This document shows, piece after piece, positions 46,901-57,245 of a stretch of DNA of 64,000 bases (position 1 is the first letter of the stretch; every line of letters begins with the position of its first letter). The notes under the pieces were generated by a model. The model did no database searches and was not told the DNA's origin. It was given only the letters and a program-made list of their open reading frames with translations. The stretch is from Amborella trichopoda (taxonomy: Eukaryota > Streptophyta > Magnoliopsida > Amborellales > Amborellaceae), in the NCBI RefSeq assembly GCF_000471905.2, contig NW_006499912.1, forward strand, positions 4,595,519 to 4,659,518. Reading direction: 5' to 3'. The translations under genes were made by a program, and so were the position numbers.

Positions 46901-49900
46901 AAAAAACCCTCTCATAGTCCTAAAAAAATCCCCTAAACTAAATCTAAACTCAAAGGGTGATGTTTGGATCGATTTCTCAGAACTTTGAGAAACCCTTCGA
47001 TCCTATGGAAATCACAAAATTCCAAATTTTTTGATTTCTTTCTCTCGAAAATGGTTCAAATGGGGTTTAGGTTTCATATGAACCTAAAACTCATTTTTTA
47101 GAAGCTTAAATTAAAAAAAAAACCTAAAATACCCCTCAATGAGTGGCATTTTTTCCCTTAGGCACTGGGCTACCACCTAGGTGGGGTCCGAGGAACTTAG
47201 GCGGCCGCCCAGGGACTCCTCGCCCAAGTCTTGGCAGTGGACCTAAGCCCCCCCGGGCCACCTAGGCATTAGGTGGGCGCTTTTTGAAACACTGCCTAAG
47301 TTCCCTCGTATGTATTCATATTGAATTCCATCCTTTCTTGTCTAGTCATTCATCCATCTCAACATCCTCATCTCAGGTATACATATCCTATAGATATGTT
47401 GTTTCTTGACTGCCTTACATTCCATCCCATAAAGCATAACTGGTCGTACAACCTTCCTATATTGTATTTGACACAACAATGAATATATCTTATTGCTAAT
47501 GTAAATGTATAGTATATATGTGTATAGTTGCATATATATAAATGTACTACCATAATGCATAATATTTTAGTTTTTATCTTTTGGCAGTGGGCTTCTTGAA
47601 TTATCATCTCCCAAAATATTTCATGTCACTTTTCATCTATTTCATAAAAGATTGCTTGCTATCAAAAATGTCAAGAGGCTTAGTGAAATCTCAGGCGTTT
47701 ACAAGATTGTTGTAGTGATAATATCAATTTGCATGAGAATTGATATCCACAAAAGCCCAGATTTCAGATTCTTTTTCTTGGGCAGTTTAGTCAGGAGAAA
47801 TCAAACTTGAGACATAGCATTGCAAACATCAACTGCTAACCACTCAGGCCCAAGTTTAATTCTTCAGATTCCAAATTTGAAGTTATAGAGGTTACTGTGA
47901 AGGACAAAGTTGGGGGATATCAATATGTTATATAGACGTCAAGACAAAATTTTGATGGAAAATTTAATTTGTTGGCAACTCGTTTTGCCTTGAATTTATG
48001 AATGGTAAATATATTAAAGGGCCTCATCCTTCTTTTTGGTTTGTAAACCTGGGCATTCTTGTATTTAGTGAGGTATGATGCAGCTTATTGAAGTTGTTGT
48101 TGCATTCATTCAAAGTGATAGATGGACTTTGGAATTCTGAGTAACTCACTTTAACTTAGTCAAAACAGCACCATTTGAAACCCCCCTAGGAAGTCTTGAG
48201 GCATTTTGTCTATGTACACTGTAGATCTTTTTGTAGGCTGATAGAAATTATGGCCCATGAAAATTTCATCTTTCTCATGGGCAGGTCTCAACAATCAGTT
48301 CCAAGCGGAGTTTGCTTATGCAGCTAAATGTCCTACATTGGAAACATGCTGTTAATTTTCACCATCCCATCATAGAGTAGGCTGTTTATGTCCTCGTGAT
48401 GTACCATGCAACACTGGTGCTAGTTGTTTGGTCCATCACAGTGCAAAGTTTAGCACAAATGACAATGTTGAATAGTGAACTTCAGCATTGTGTGGATTCA
48501 ATGCTTGGGGAAAATGCACTTGTAGAAGAGGAATCAACAGCCAACCCATTAGTACATTGGGTAATTGGAAGTATAATTTGTGTCACTTTCGGTTGTTATA
48601 GAATGCAAATGCCAAATTTTCACTATTTGGACTATCTTCAAAAGGTCTGTATTTTTGGGACATGTCCTATAGGGGTTTGTTTTTGTTCAGTAATTTTTAC
48701 TACCGTACCGAAAGAAGAATAAAATAAATCAATTTTCGAAGAAATGATGCCGAATCACTAAAAGTTTCGACCAGTGAAGCTACTTTTAAATATGACAAGT
48801 GTGGCACTCTTATTTTATTGTCTGATTTGCAAGAGAAACTCCTGTTAGCGAACCCCTTTTTAATGACAATTGGTTTCAGTGGACATCAGATAAGTAATAA
48901 ATAGTTGATCTTATTTGAGGAATGTGAATAATTTGGGAAGCGAAGGATCAAAAGTGAGAGATAGGTTCAAGTTGAAGACAAACAACTAAGATAGGTTTTG
49001 TGTTTTTGTGTTTTACAACTAAGATATAGGTTCTGAAGAGTGTGATCTAATGGCTAGGTAGTTTGTCAAGTAGCATTTGAATGTGGAAAAATTATTTGGA
49101 ATTTTCGCACCGTGACATATTTGAAATTTGGACATTGAACTATGAGAAGCATTTGGAATGATGCTCTTTTGTGTTAGGTAGAGATGACACTTCTATGATT
49201 AGAAGAACTCCTCAATTAGGTATCTAGTACCAATTGAGCTCATTCTTTTCCCCAATTGCCAAATTATTTTGCAGTTGAATTTGGGAATTTCTTTTATCCC
49301 TACCAGTTATATAACGTAGGAGCCGACCCCAATTAATTGGGAAGAGGCTATGATGATGAGTTAGATAACATAGGAATTCATTTGCCCTCTTTAAACTCTC
49401 TTCTTACCAAACTAAATCTTCTTGTCACGAATCACAATTGCCATTGACATCAATAAAATGCATACTCAAATAAGGGTTAAAAATGAAATATCATACTTGA
49501 TTAGGGGTTCACATGTATCGTGCTATTTCCATGACTATATTCTAAGCCTAACACCTCTTTCATCTGCAGTATGCGACCTTTAATCATGTCCTCATACTTA
49601 AAAGCGGCATCAGAGAAATTAGGTGCTTCATTGAAACACCAAGCCCTAATGTTAACATTTGCTGCTGGTTAAAAAAGTTCACCATTTCCTGCAACTAAGG
49701 TTGTGCCCTTGTCTTCGTCTTGGTGTAAAGAAAAGGGCATATAATGGCCTCTCTTGTACTCTCAATTGTGGCTTTTTTTTTCTCATCTTTTGCTTTTTTT
49801 TCATGAAATGATATTTAATTGTTTTGTTAATTGTGATTTCTTTCTTTTGTTTGAACTCTTGCTTTTTGATGGATGAATTATGAGAAAATTGGCAAATGCT

Positions 49901-52900
49901 AGGCTGCTTTGGGCAAGAAATAAGGAAACCTGAGAGATCGAGGGGAATTAAATGTATAATGTTATCTCATGATTTTTTTTATTAGTCAAATTGTGTTGTT
50001 CTATTGTTGTTTATGTTGATTTTATCTCCATGCCTGATTATTGTGCATACACAATTTGGTTTTGAAGTTCTAAATATGGATGGACCTCAATTTTCCTTTG
50101 CTAGAAATGAGTTAAAGCTTATAATTGCAAAACTATAATTTTTTTTTTTTGGAACTAAACGATGAAATGAAACTGGGATACCTCACTTTTTTCATTTGTT
50201 TTTTGTGAAATATTCTTTTTGCATGTATCTTTGTAATTTGGTCTGTGAATTGTATCATTTGTAGTCTTTTAAAAAACATAGCGATTAGTGGTTTAACTTG
50301 TGTGAGAACCAAGGGAAAGGGGATTGAGGAAATTTAGATATTGTTATACAAGTGCATTAATTTCTTTGATATGGACATTATGTCACATTATTTTTGGGGA
50401 AACCTTTTCTCAAACATTGATGTATAATTTGTGGGGAAACACCTTGGATTCCTGTTCTTGGTCAAGAAGTCACAAAAATCTGAGACGTTAATAGAAAGTG
50501 ATTATTGTTATATAATTGCACATGCTTTTGGTGTAGAGAAATATGCACGGCTAGGTGGTTTAATTTAACACTTGCAACAAGAATGGAATAATGACACTTA
50601 GGGTTATCAATGATTCTATAGGATACATTTCATCTGTTTATCATTGGGCTTTCTTGTATTTTGTTTCTTGTCTTTTTTTATTTGTTTATTAATGATTTGG
50701 CCATTATGTGGCCTTTGTGTGTGTGTGTGCGCGTGTATGTAGCCATCACTATTGGCACAATTCCATTCCAAGTGGAAAGCCACCACCATGGCAGCATCCA
50801 AAGGGCAATGGATGAGTAGATGTCTGACAGTATCATCCACCTTAAGTATTACACATCATACACTTATGGAAGTTTCAACCTATGACTTTGAAATTTTTTT
50901 AATGTGAGAATCTTATCTATGTTCGCCAGCCAGCCACTTACCTCCAATCTGAGAGGAAGAAGGGCATCCCATACAAATCTGGCCACAAAGACTCCATGAC
51001 CTGAGGGACCAGTGTTTCATGACACCGACACGGTTGTCAATATTTAGTACGTATCCAAGTGTCTAGTATGTGGAAAAAAACTCAGTATTTCCTTAATAAA
51101 TGAGTAAGAGAATATAAATATATAATATAATGTATATATTTAATATATTGATATTCTATCCCATAAAGTTACATCAGTAGCAGCCTAGAACTGTTGTTTC
51201 ATGACCAAATGATTTAAGATTCAAATACTATTGTAACTAACTTTTTATATTATAAAACCTCTATCCCACGAGGCCTACACGATTCGAAGCATACAATATT
51301 TGAATCTTGAAAAACCCCCACATGGCCTACAAGATTTAAATCCTTGAAAACCTTCATGGGGCTTAAAAGGCTTGAATCCCCTAAAAATAAGGCCCCAAAA
51401 GATAAAAGACAAAGCAACAAGTAGAGAACGAGCCTTAGAAGAGCAAGCAACATGTCATTCTATCAGGTAGACCATCAATGCTTTATGATATGAAACAGTA
51501 AGTTATTATATAAAGCACGTTAGAAAAAAATAGTATCAACGTTGTACTAAAATCTAATGATGTTATCAATATGAAGGGGGAAGGTCAACGCGTGTCGAAG
51601 TGTCAATACGTGTCGGCACACGACACCAAAGAAAATTACAAGTGTTGGGGTAACACTGAACTGAAGGTGGAAGTAGTTTCGCTTTGATGGGCAAAATAAG
51701 CGTGTATCTGAAGTGGACTTAGCATGAATCCGGTTAATCATTAAAGGCCAGAGTATAGTTCGGTAGAATCTGTTACATTTACAAAGTAAAGGTAAGTAAA
51801 GTGAGATAGTTAAAAGTGGGTACTATGATTAAGAATGTGGATATGAGCAAAGCATTTGATGAAAAGATGGATTAGAGCCTACATCCTAGAATCTCTAGGT
51901 TTCATGGGAAAATCGGAAAGGTGAGGCATTCCAAGACTAATGATGATGTAATCATCAACACGGATGTTGTTATTCGTGATGCCACAAAACACTAAATATC
52001 TAAGGAAATGCCCTTAGGAGAGTGTGTCAAGTTTGTTTTAGTCCCAAGGTATTTTAATATATATGAAGAGTTTGAACCACTTTTCAAAAAGCAAAGTGAA
52101 CTCTTAATTTGGACCAGCCTACCAGGATGTCGCTCATTGGATAAAGTAAAAATAAATTGACTCTAAAAGAAGGTGGTACATCATCATCATCATCATCATC
52201 ATTATAGGCATATCCTAACTAAAAGAAGGTGGTACATGTGTCACTTTTTGCCCTCTACCACTGATAGGAAGGAGAGTAAAGGAGGTCTTTCTGCCTAGTT
52301 TAGGGGATAATCTGAGTATCTGAAACTACAATAGTGAAGGTCAGATCTCGATAAGTCTTTCGCATTGAGTATTATCTAGTGTTAACCTGCCACTTGAGAT
52401 TTTCTTTGGTGTCGCATGTTGACACTTATGTACAAATTGATACTCACCAATACCCCTTTTGACACTGGCCCATATGTATTGATGATGTCATTAGATTTCA
52501 GAACTGTGTCGTGGTTTTCCTCTAACATGTCTTATATAATAATTCACTACTTCATATCATAAAAGCATTAGTTGTTGCTTGCTCTTCTATCTAAGGTCTG
52601 ATTTCTACTCGAAGATTCATGTTTTTTTCTGGCCATGTGGGGGTTTTCAAGGTTTCAAATTTTGTAGGCCATGTTTCTCTCAAACAAAATAATATAGGCC
52701 ATGTGGGGAAAAAGTTTTATATAATATAAAAAACTATTCACAATAGGAATAAACTTTAAAGCTTTTGGTTATGAAGCACCAGTGCCACCATACTACCAAC
52801 ATAGCTTTGTGGGACTATAATGGGATTCTATATTAATATAATATATACATTGTATCATATATTTATATTCTCTTATTCGTTTGCATGAACATGTTAGGAA

Positions 52901-55900
52901 GTATTGGGCTTTTCACTCCACATACTAGACACTTGGATACGTATTAAATACCAACATAAGTGTTAGTGTCCATGTAACACTAACCGTTGACCCTTTTCTT
53001 TGTATTTACCATCCCTCTCTCTCCCTCTCTCTTTCTGTCTCTATACACACACAAACCAAACTCTGCTCCATTGTTGCAAAGAAAATCGAGCTCTCCCTCT
53101 CTCCTCATTTCGTCTTCATGCACAGAAGCTCCACTCTTCCCATCTCATTCTCCCTGGCATATTTTGGATCCATTTTCCACTCCATATTTAGCGACGACTC
53201 ACCATTTTCCCCTCATTTTTTTTGTATGTCCCTTTCTTGGTCCGCTGTTATTGTTTCTCATTTCCACAGTCGACAATTTTGTGCAAGGTGAGAGAGAGAT
53301 GGTCAAGGAAGATTGCAGGCTCTCAAATGGTTATGTTAAGCATACGCAAGTATCTATGCATTATAGCAGTAGGCTTTTTCCACTATCATGTTGCGAAATG
53401 TTTCATGCCCCTTTTTTTCTTTTCGTAGAAGATGTCCTGATATCAGAAATGTTAAGAGGCTTAATGAAATCTTGGGCATTTATAAGACTGTCGCAACGTT
53501 TATATCTATTTGTATAACCGTTGTATCTTCTAGTTCTTTTATAACATCACAGATTCCAGATTCAGAGTTGTAGAAGAAGCTATCAAGAATGACAAAGTTG
53601 GGGGATATAAGTATGTTAGTTAGACTTCATGATCAAATTTATTCTAGCAACGCACTTTGGCCTGAAGTTATTCAAATTTCACTGGTTTGTAAACCTTGGC
53701 ATTTGTGTATTGGATGCAGCTTATTAATGTGTGTTTTCATTCATTCAAAGTGATCTATTGACTGGAATTTTTTTGTAGCTCACTTTCTGGTCAATACATC
53801 ACCATTCTAGAACCTCCAACGAAGGCTAGAGGTATTTTACCTGTAGACTTTTTCCAGGCTGGTTAAAATCAATATCCATTAAACTTTTATTTTTCTCATG
53901 GTTTGGTCTGAGTAGTCTTATCAGCGTCAATCTGAATTAGCTTATGCAAGTGAATGTCCATCAATTGGACATACAGTTAATTTATAATGCCCATCTTCAG
54001 GTTTGGGTTGCATATGTCCTCATAGTATACGATACAACAATGGTGCTGGGTGGTCGCTTCATCATAGTGCAAAGTGATTTGCAAGTTGTTGTACAAATGA
54101 CAAAGTTGAAATACTCAAGGGAAACTCCTCTATAGGACAGGAGTCAACAGCCGATTCAAAAGTACATTGGGAAATCAGAAGTCTTAATCTTGTTGTTGTG
54201 TTACTTTTGGTTCGATAGGGACCCAGATGTCAGATTCTCATTATTTGGAGATTCTCCATTAAGGTGTTTATTTTTGGGACCATTATTTTAAAAAGCGGAC
54301 CGCCCAGCGCCTAGGTGGTCCAGAGAGCCTGACCGCCTCGCCCAGACCTAGGCGGCCGCCTAGGTGCCCTAGAACCTGCCTAGGCCGACGCCCAGGACCT
54401 GTGTCCTGCCCTAGGGCGGAAATGCTCCTCGTTGAGGAGCATTTTTAGGCCTTTTTTAATAAACAAGGGGGAAATTTGTGGGTTTTAGATTTATTTGAAA
54501 CCTAAACCCCATTAGATCGATCTAAATGTCACTCACTGATCTTGTATTATGTGTACCCTAAGTCCCTAACTCTTGTCTTATGTGTTATACAGTTATATTG
54601 TTAGATTATGGACATTTTTCTTTCTCTTGGGCCGCCCAGGTTTTGGGCGTCCACCTAGGTACTGGGTGGCCTGGACCCCTCTGGCCACCTAGGCGCTGCC
54701 TTGCTTTTTTTGAAGCATTGTTTGGGACGTGCCCCAAATAGGTGTGATGCCATTTTTTTTGTTCTATAATTCGTATTACCTACTAAAAGAAAAAGAAACT
54801 AAAATTGGAAGAAAATATGTTAGACTGTGAAAAAGTGGGACCAGCGAAAGATTTTTTTGAATAATAGATAAGTGTGGGACTCCCTTTTTTTGTCTCATTG
54901 CCGGAGAAACTCGAATTAGTGAACCCTTGTTGATGAAATTCGGACTCCTTTTTAATGGACAGCAGCTAAGAAAGAAAATAGTTGTGACCTTATTTGTGAA
55001 ATGTGGAAAAATTGGGAAGAGATCGAAAAATTGGGAAGAGATATCCCAAGTAAGAAATAAGTTCAAGTGAAGACAAGCAACTAAGGTAGTTCCTGAAGCA
55101 TGTGATCTAATGATCTTACTGTGAGCTCGTGGAGAGCACTTTACATCCAGTCTTTTATATTTCCTTCGTACATTTTTTATACCTTAATACGGTAGGTGGT
55201 TTGCACTCTCAAACCCTTGCAAACTTAGTGAAAAAAAGAATTTGAGTATGTACTTCTGAGCGATGTAGTGATTAGACTCGTATATTGGGAGCCTTTGAGA
55301 GCCTTTTACTTTTCAGTCTTGTATAATCCTTTTATACAATCTTCCCACATTGATACAATGATTGGGCACTCGCTTTAACCTCCACTAACTTTGCCAAAAA
55401 ATAACAAAAATATCTAATGGCTGGGTGGCATGTCAAGTAGGATTTGAAGTGGAAAAATGATTTGGACCTTGTTCGTGGTGACTTAATTGTACTTTGGACA
55501 ATGAAATATGAAAAGTGTATGGAATGTTTCTCTTGTATCTTAGGTAGAAATGACATTTCAAAGACTAGAATAACTCCTCAATTAGCTGTCTAGTGTTGAT
55601 TGATTTTCCAATTTGCCAAATTATTCTGCAGTCGAATTTGGAATTTTCTTTTCAATTTACCTGATACATAGTCTTTGTTTCTCTGTTTTGACGATTACAG
55701 CCTTCTAGCAATTTACAAATAATGTAATGGTTTGGCATTTAACTTTGTGCAGATGAGAAGGGAAAATTTGACGAGCTAGTTGAGGATAAAGGTGTCAAAA
55801 TTCTAATTGATCCGAAAGCACTCATGCATGTCATAGGGACACAAATGGACTTTGTAGATGATACATTAAAGTAAATCTACTGCCTCTCTCAGTCTTGACA

Positions 55901-56420
55901 TACTGCCCTTTTTCCTTGCACACCTGCACCCCCCCCCCTCCCCCACACACACACACGCGTGCACACAGACAATTTTATATCTTATACATTTTGCCTTGCT
56001 GCCTATTTCTTGCAAATGCATTGCTTATCTTTCTCGGCCGTAGGAATCTCTCTCTCCTCTGCCTTTTCTCATGCAAATAAACCCATCGTCTCTCTCTACG
56101 TTAGATATGCCCCCTGGGCCCCCAAGACCCACAATCTCTATCTGATTCTTGTCATATCACGATGAAATATGCAATCTCTCTATCTGAAAGAGAAATCCTC
56201 CACTGTATTTCTAAATTGAGAGCACCCTCTCTCTCTCTCTCTTTCTCTCTCTCCCTCGCACATGCCTTCCTGACACAAACCTCTCTCTCTCTGTGACAAA
56301 AGTGATTTGTTTTGCAGGTCTGAGTTTATTTTCATTAATCCCAACTCAAAAGGGCAATGTGGCTGTGGAGAATCCTTCATGACTACAAGTAGTGGTGCTA
56401 ACAAACAAGGAACCAGTTAA
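40997..56420 (+). CDS. ISCA: Iron-sulfur assembly protein IscA-like, mitochondrial type
   Basis: Exons 40997-41186, 55753-55870 and 56318-56420 join in frame (phase 1, then 2) to a 136-residue protein. It starts [20 protein letters not shown], an Arg/Ala/Ser-rich, acid-free leader typical of a mitochondrial presequence. The A-type Fe-S carrier domain follows: '[20 protein letters not shown]', '[20 protein letters not shown]', then '[20 protein letters not shown]', '[20 protein letters not shown]'. The three conserved cysteines (one in ARGCNG, two in QCGCGES) that bind iron or a cluster are all present. Length fits the family. The family accepts and delivers Fe-S clusters in the mitochondrial matrix. 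Intron 1 is 14.6 kb because it is internally duplicated and filled with transposons; intron 2 is 447 bp. Confidence 0.95.
41187..41385 (+). repeat. Intronic tandem repeat (about 53 bp, 4 units) at the IscA donor
   Basis: Directly after the exon 1 donor, units of 'cgcaatcttttccccttttt', 'ctgtgtatttatgcagttt' repeat about four times, the last ones shorter. Each unit carries a pyrimidine tract followed by 'atgcag', which looks like a 3' splice site. The paralogous copy of this intron (49771 on) lacks the array. Confidence 0.85.
42645..42941 (-). mobile_element. RTE-type LINE 3' end (part 1)
   Basis: Minus-strand sequence ends with the RTE tail (complement of 'tcccaatttattggcgtcgg' at 42668) and a GATGATGATGA tract, preceded by frames such as '[10 protein letters not shown]' and '[20 protein letters not shown]'. 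It is split by the hAT element: the upstream part of the same LINE continues at 47295. Confidence 0.8.
43470..46730 (-). pseudogene. hAT transposase (BED, DUF659), decayed
   Basis: In minus-strand order: a BED-type zinc finger ('GDPGWKYG' stop '[20 protein letters not shown]', 46720-46620); '[17 protein letters not shown]'; the DUF659 core ('[20 protein letters not shown]', 46010-45950, and '[10 protein letters not shown]', about 45820); a downstream segment ('[19 protein letters not shown]', '[20 protein letters not shown]', 45365-45220); and, beyond a nested MITE, an acidic C-terminal tail ('[20 protein letters not shown]', about 43560-43500). This is the plant hAT layout. In-frame stops, frame changes and the MITE insertion rule out a working transposase. 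Confidence 0.8.
44222..44937. mobile_element. Mutator-type foldback MITE (716 bp)
   Basis: The ends are long inverted repeats: 'gggaaaattatagatacccc' at the left and its near-complement at the right, with 'caactttcgacacatccta', 'gtattataccctcaa' and 'gttttgggacaaaattg' mirrored. The arms are each about 170 bp or more. The flanks are a perfect 9-bp duplication, AAATATAAA (44213-44221 and 44938-44946), the length expected of Mutator-like elements. The centre is GA/TC-rich, giving spurious Ser/Leu-rich open frames. Confidence 0.95.
47295..47480 (-). mobile_element. RTE-type LINE (part 2, upstream of the hAT)
   Basis: On the minus strand '[20 protein letters not shown]', '[20 protein letters not shown]' is the RT thumb/connection region. 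The LINE reads through to 42941 once the hAT and one copy of its 8-bp duplication are removed. Confidence 0.85.
47580..49315 (+). repeat. IscA intron 1, copy 1 distal part (duplicated)
   Basis: It aligns in order with about 53385-55650: 'atgtcaagaggcttagtgaa' with 'atgttaagaggcttaatgaa', 'cattcattcaaagtgat' in both, 'gtacattgggaaat/gtaat', and 'gccaaattattttgcagt' with 'gccaaattattctgcagt'. No coding exon is in it; the 108-codon open frame at 48396 has no homology. Confidence 0.85.
49316..49362 (+). repeat. RTE-type LINE/SINE tail
   Basis: 'gtaggagccgaccccaatta' plus 'attgggaagaggctatgatg' is an RTE-type ending, located at the join between the two intron copies. Confidence 0.55.
49586..49770 (+). 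pseudogene. Decayed second copy of IscA exon 1
   Basis: It aligns along its length with exon 1 at 40997: 'atgtcctcatacttaaaagc' against 'atggcgtcctcattcttaag', then 'caccaagccctaa', 'cttcgtcttggtgtaaag' and 'taatggcctctcttgtactc'. The frame stops at TAA after 28 codons, an indel changes the frame later, and the splice donor is gone ('aattgtggcttt' where exon 1 has 'aattatacag|gtttc'). The following intron is also homologous (to about 50640). It is therefore part of a tandem duplication, not a retrocopy. Confidence 0.9.
50735..51005 (-). mobile_element. L1-type LINE fragment (zf-RVT region)
   Basis: Minus-strand frames give '[20 protein letters not shown]', similar to the Cys/His motif region that follows RT in plant L1 elements, and further upstream '[14 protein letters not shown]'. 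It is short and decayed. Confidence 0.5.
51011..52981. mobile_element. Foldback element (about 2.0 kb)
   Basis: The ends are long inverted repeats: 'agtgtttcatgacaccgaca' at the left mirrors 'gtgttagtgtccatgtaaca' at the right; 'acgtatccaagtgtctagta' mirrors 'actagacacttggatacgta'; 'aacccccacatggcc' mirrors 'ggccatgtgggggtt'; and 'taatgatgttatcaatat' mirrors 'tattgatgatgtcatta'. The arms are about 0.6 kb with indels. No clear target duplication is seen, so the class is uncertain; a Mutator-like foldback is likely. No transposase is seen. Confidence 0.75.
53385..55650 (+). repeat. IscA intron 1, copy 2 distal part (duplicated)
   Basis: It is the partner of 47580-49315. It differs mainly by the MITE at 54281 and small indels. 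It ends about 100 bp before exon 2, so exon 2 itself was not duplicated. Confidence 0.85.
54281..54720. mobile_element. hAT-type MITE (440 bp)
   Basis: The ends are 'cattattttaaaaagcgg' and the complement of 'caatgcttcaaaaaaagc', with subterminal CCTAGGCG repeats. It is flanked by a perfect 8-bp duplication TTTGGGAC (54273-54280, 54721-54728). The paralogous intron copy has the single empty site 'tttttgggacatgtcct' at 48653-48669, which proves the insertion and its boundaries. Confidence 0.95.
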
Positions 56421-56814
56421 GAAGCTCTTGATTTTGTTGCCCTTGTAATGACTGAGAGGCCCATCTACTAAAATTTCCACTCATCCCTTACATTTGAGCC
56501 ACTAGTAAGTTGAAGAAAGAGTGAAAACTGACCTTGTTTTCCAAAATATTGTTTTTCACAACAATAATTTTATCTTGGGTATTGCTGCTTCCAGTGGGCC
56601 TCTTATTCTTCTCCTGTAGATTCTCCTGGCCTGTAATTCTTTGTATTTTGTTTTATATTGACATTTCTTGTTGATTGAACTGCTAAAAGAAAAAGCTTGA
56701 TCGTGTATATGGAATTAGTGTATTTTACAATGATATTCTATATTTGAGGAAGAAAGTGCAGTTGTTAATGCTCTCTCTCTCATTGCTCATATATATATAT
56801 ATATATCTATATAT

Positions 56815-57245
56815 ATATTAGTTCACCAGTTAGCTAGCTGCTTTTTTAAGGCCACATGTTCTCTCTCTCTCTCCCCCTATATTAGTTCACCAGTTAGCTC
56901 GCTGCTTTTTTAAGGCCTCGTGTTCTCTCTCTCTCTCTCCAACCAAGACATAAGTAGCATGGTCTTTCTGCTACCAGACATCATCTCTCTCTCTCGTTAC
57001 GTTCTAGCTGCTTTTTTTTTAGGGCCACATGTTTTGTCTGTTTCTCTCTCTTTGCAGCCAAGACATCAGTAGCATGGTCTTTGTGCTGCCAAATATCATG
57101 TCTCTCTCTCCTTCAGTTCACCTGTTAGCAGTTCACCTGTTAGCTAGCTGCTTTTTTTAAGACCACATGTTCTGTCTGTTTCTCTTTCTTTCCCCGCAAA
57201 CCAAGACATCGGTAGCATGGTCTCTTTGCTACCAGACCATGATTG
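56815..57245 (+). repeat. Degenerate tandem repeats downstream of IscA (3-4 units)
   Basis: Blocks 'agttcaccagttagctagct', 'gctttttt.aaggccacatg', 'ttctctctctctc', 'ccaagacatcagtagcatgg' and 'tctttgtgctaccagac' recur in variable order, roughly every 80-150 bp, separated by TC and TA microsatellites. They lie about 400 bp after the stop codon of IscA, near or after its 3' end. Function is unknown. Confidence 0.75.

Larger units (their letters stand above)
42942..47294 (-). mobile_element. hAT-type DNA transposon (4.35 kb)
   Basis: The terminal inverted repeats are CTCTGTTCCAAAAAATGC at 42942 and the complement of GCGCTTTTTGAAACACTG at 47294. The 8-bp flanks are CCTAAGTG (42934-42941) and CCTAAGTT (47295-47302). 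Subterminal CCTAGGCG/GGCGGCC repeats match the MITEs at 27357 and 54281. It lies inside a minus-strand LINE and carries a decayed transposase gene plus a nested Mutator-type MITE. Confidence 0.9.

Noticed and set aside
48396..48722. 108-codon open frame in IscA intron 1
   Set aside because: The duplicated intron copy (about 53980-54300) breaks the frame repeatedly, so there is no sign of coding constraint, and no homology is recognised.
52987..53517. 176-codon open frame ([16 protein letters not shown]...)
   Set aside because: Composition follows a TC-rich tract and low-complexity Ser/Pro/Leu; it runs into duplicated IscA intron whose first copy has no such frame. No family likeness.
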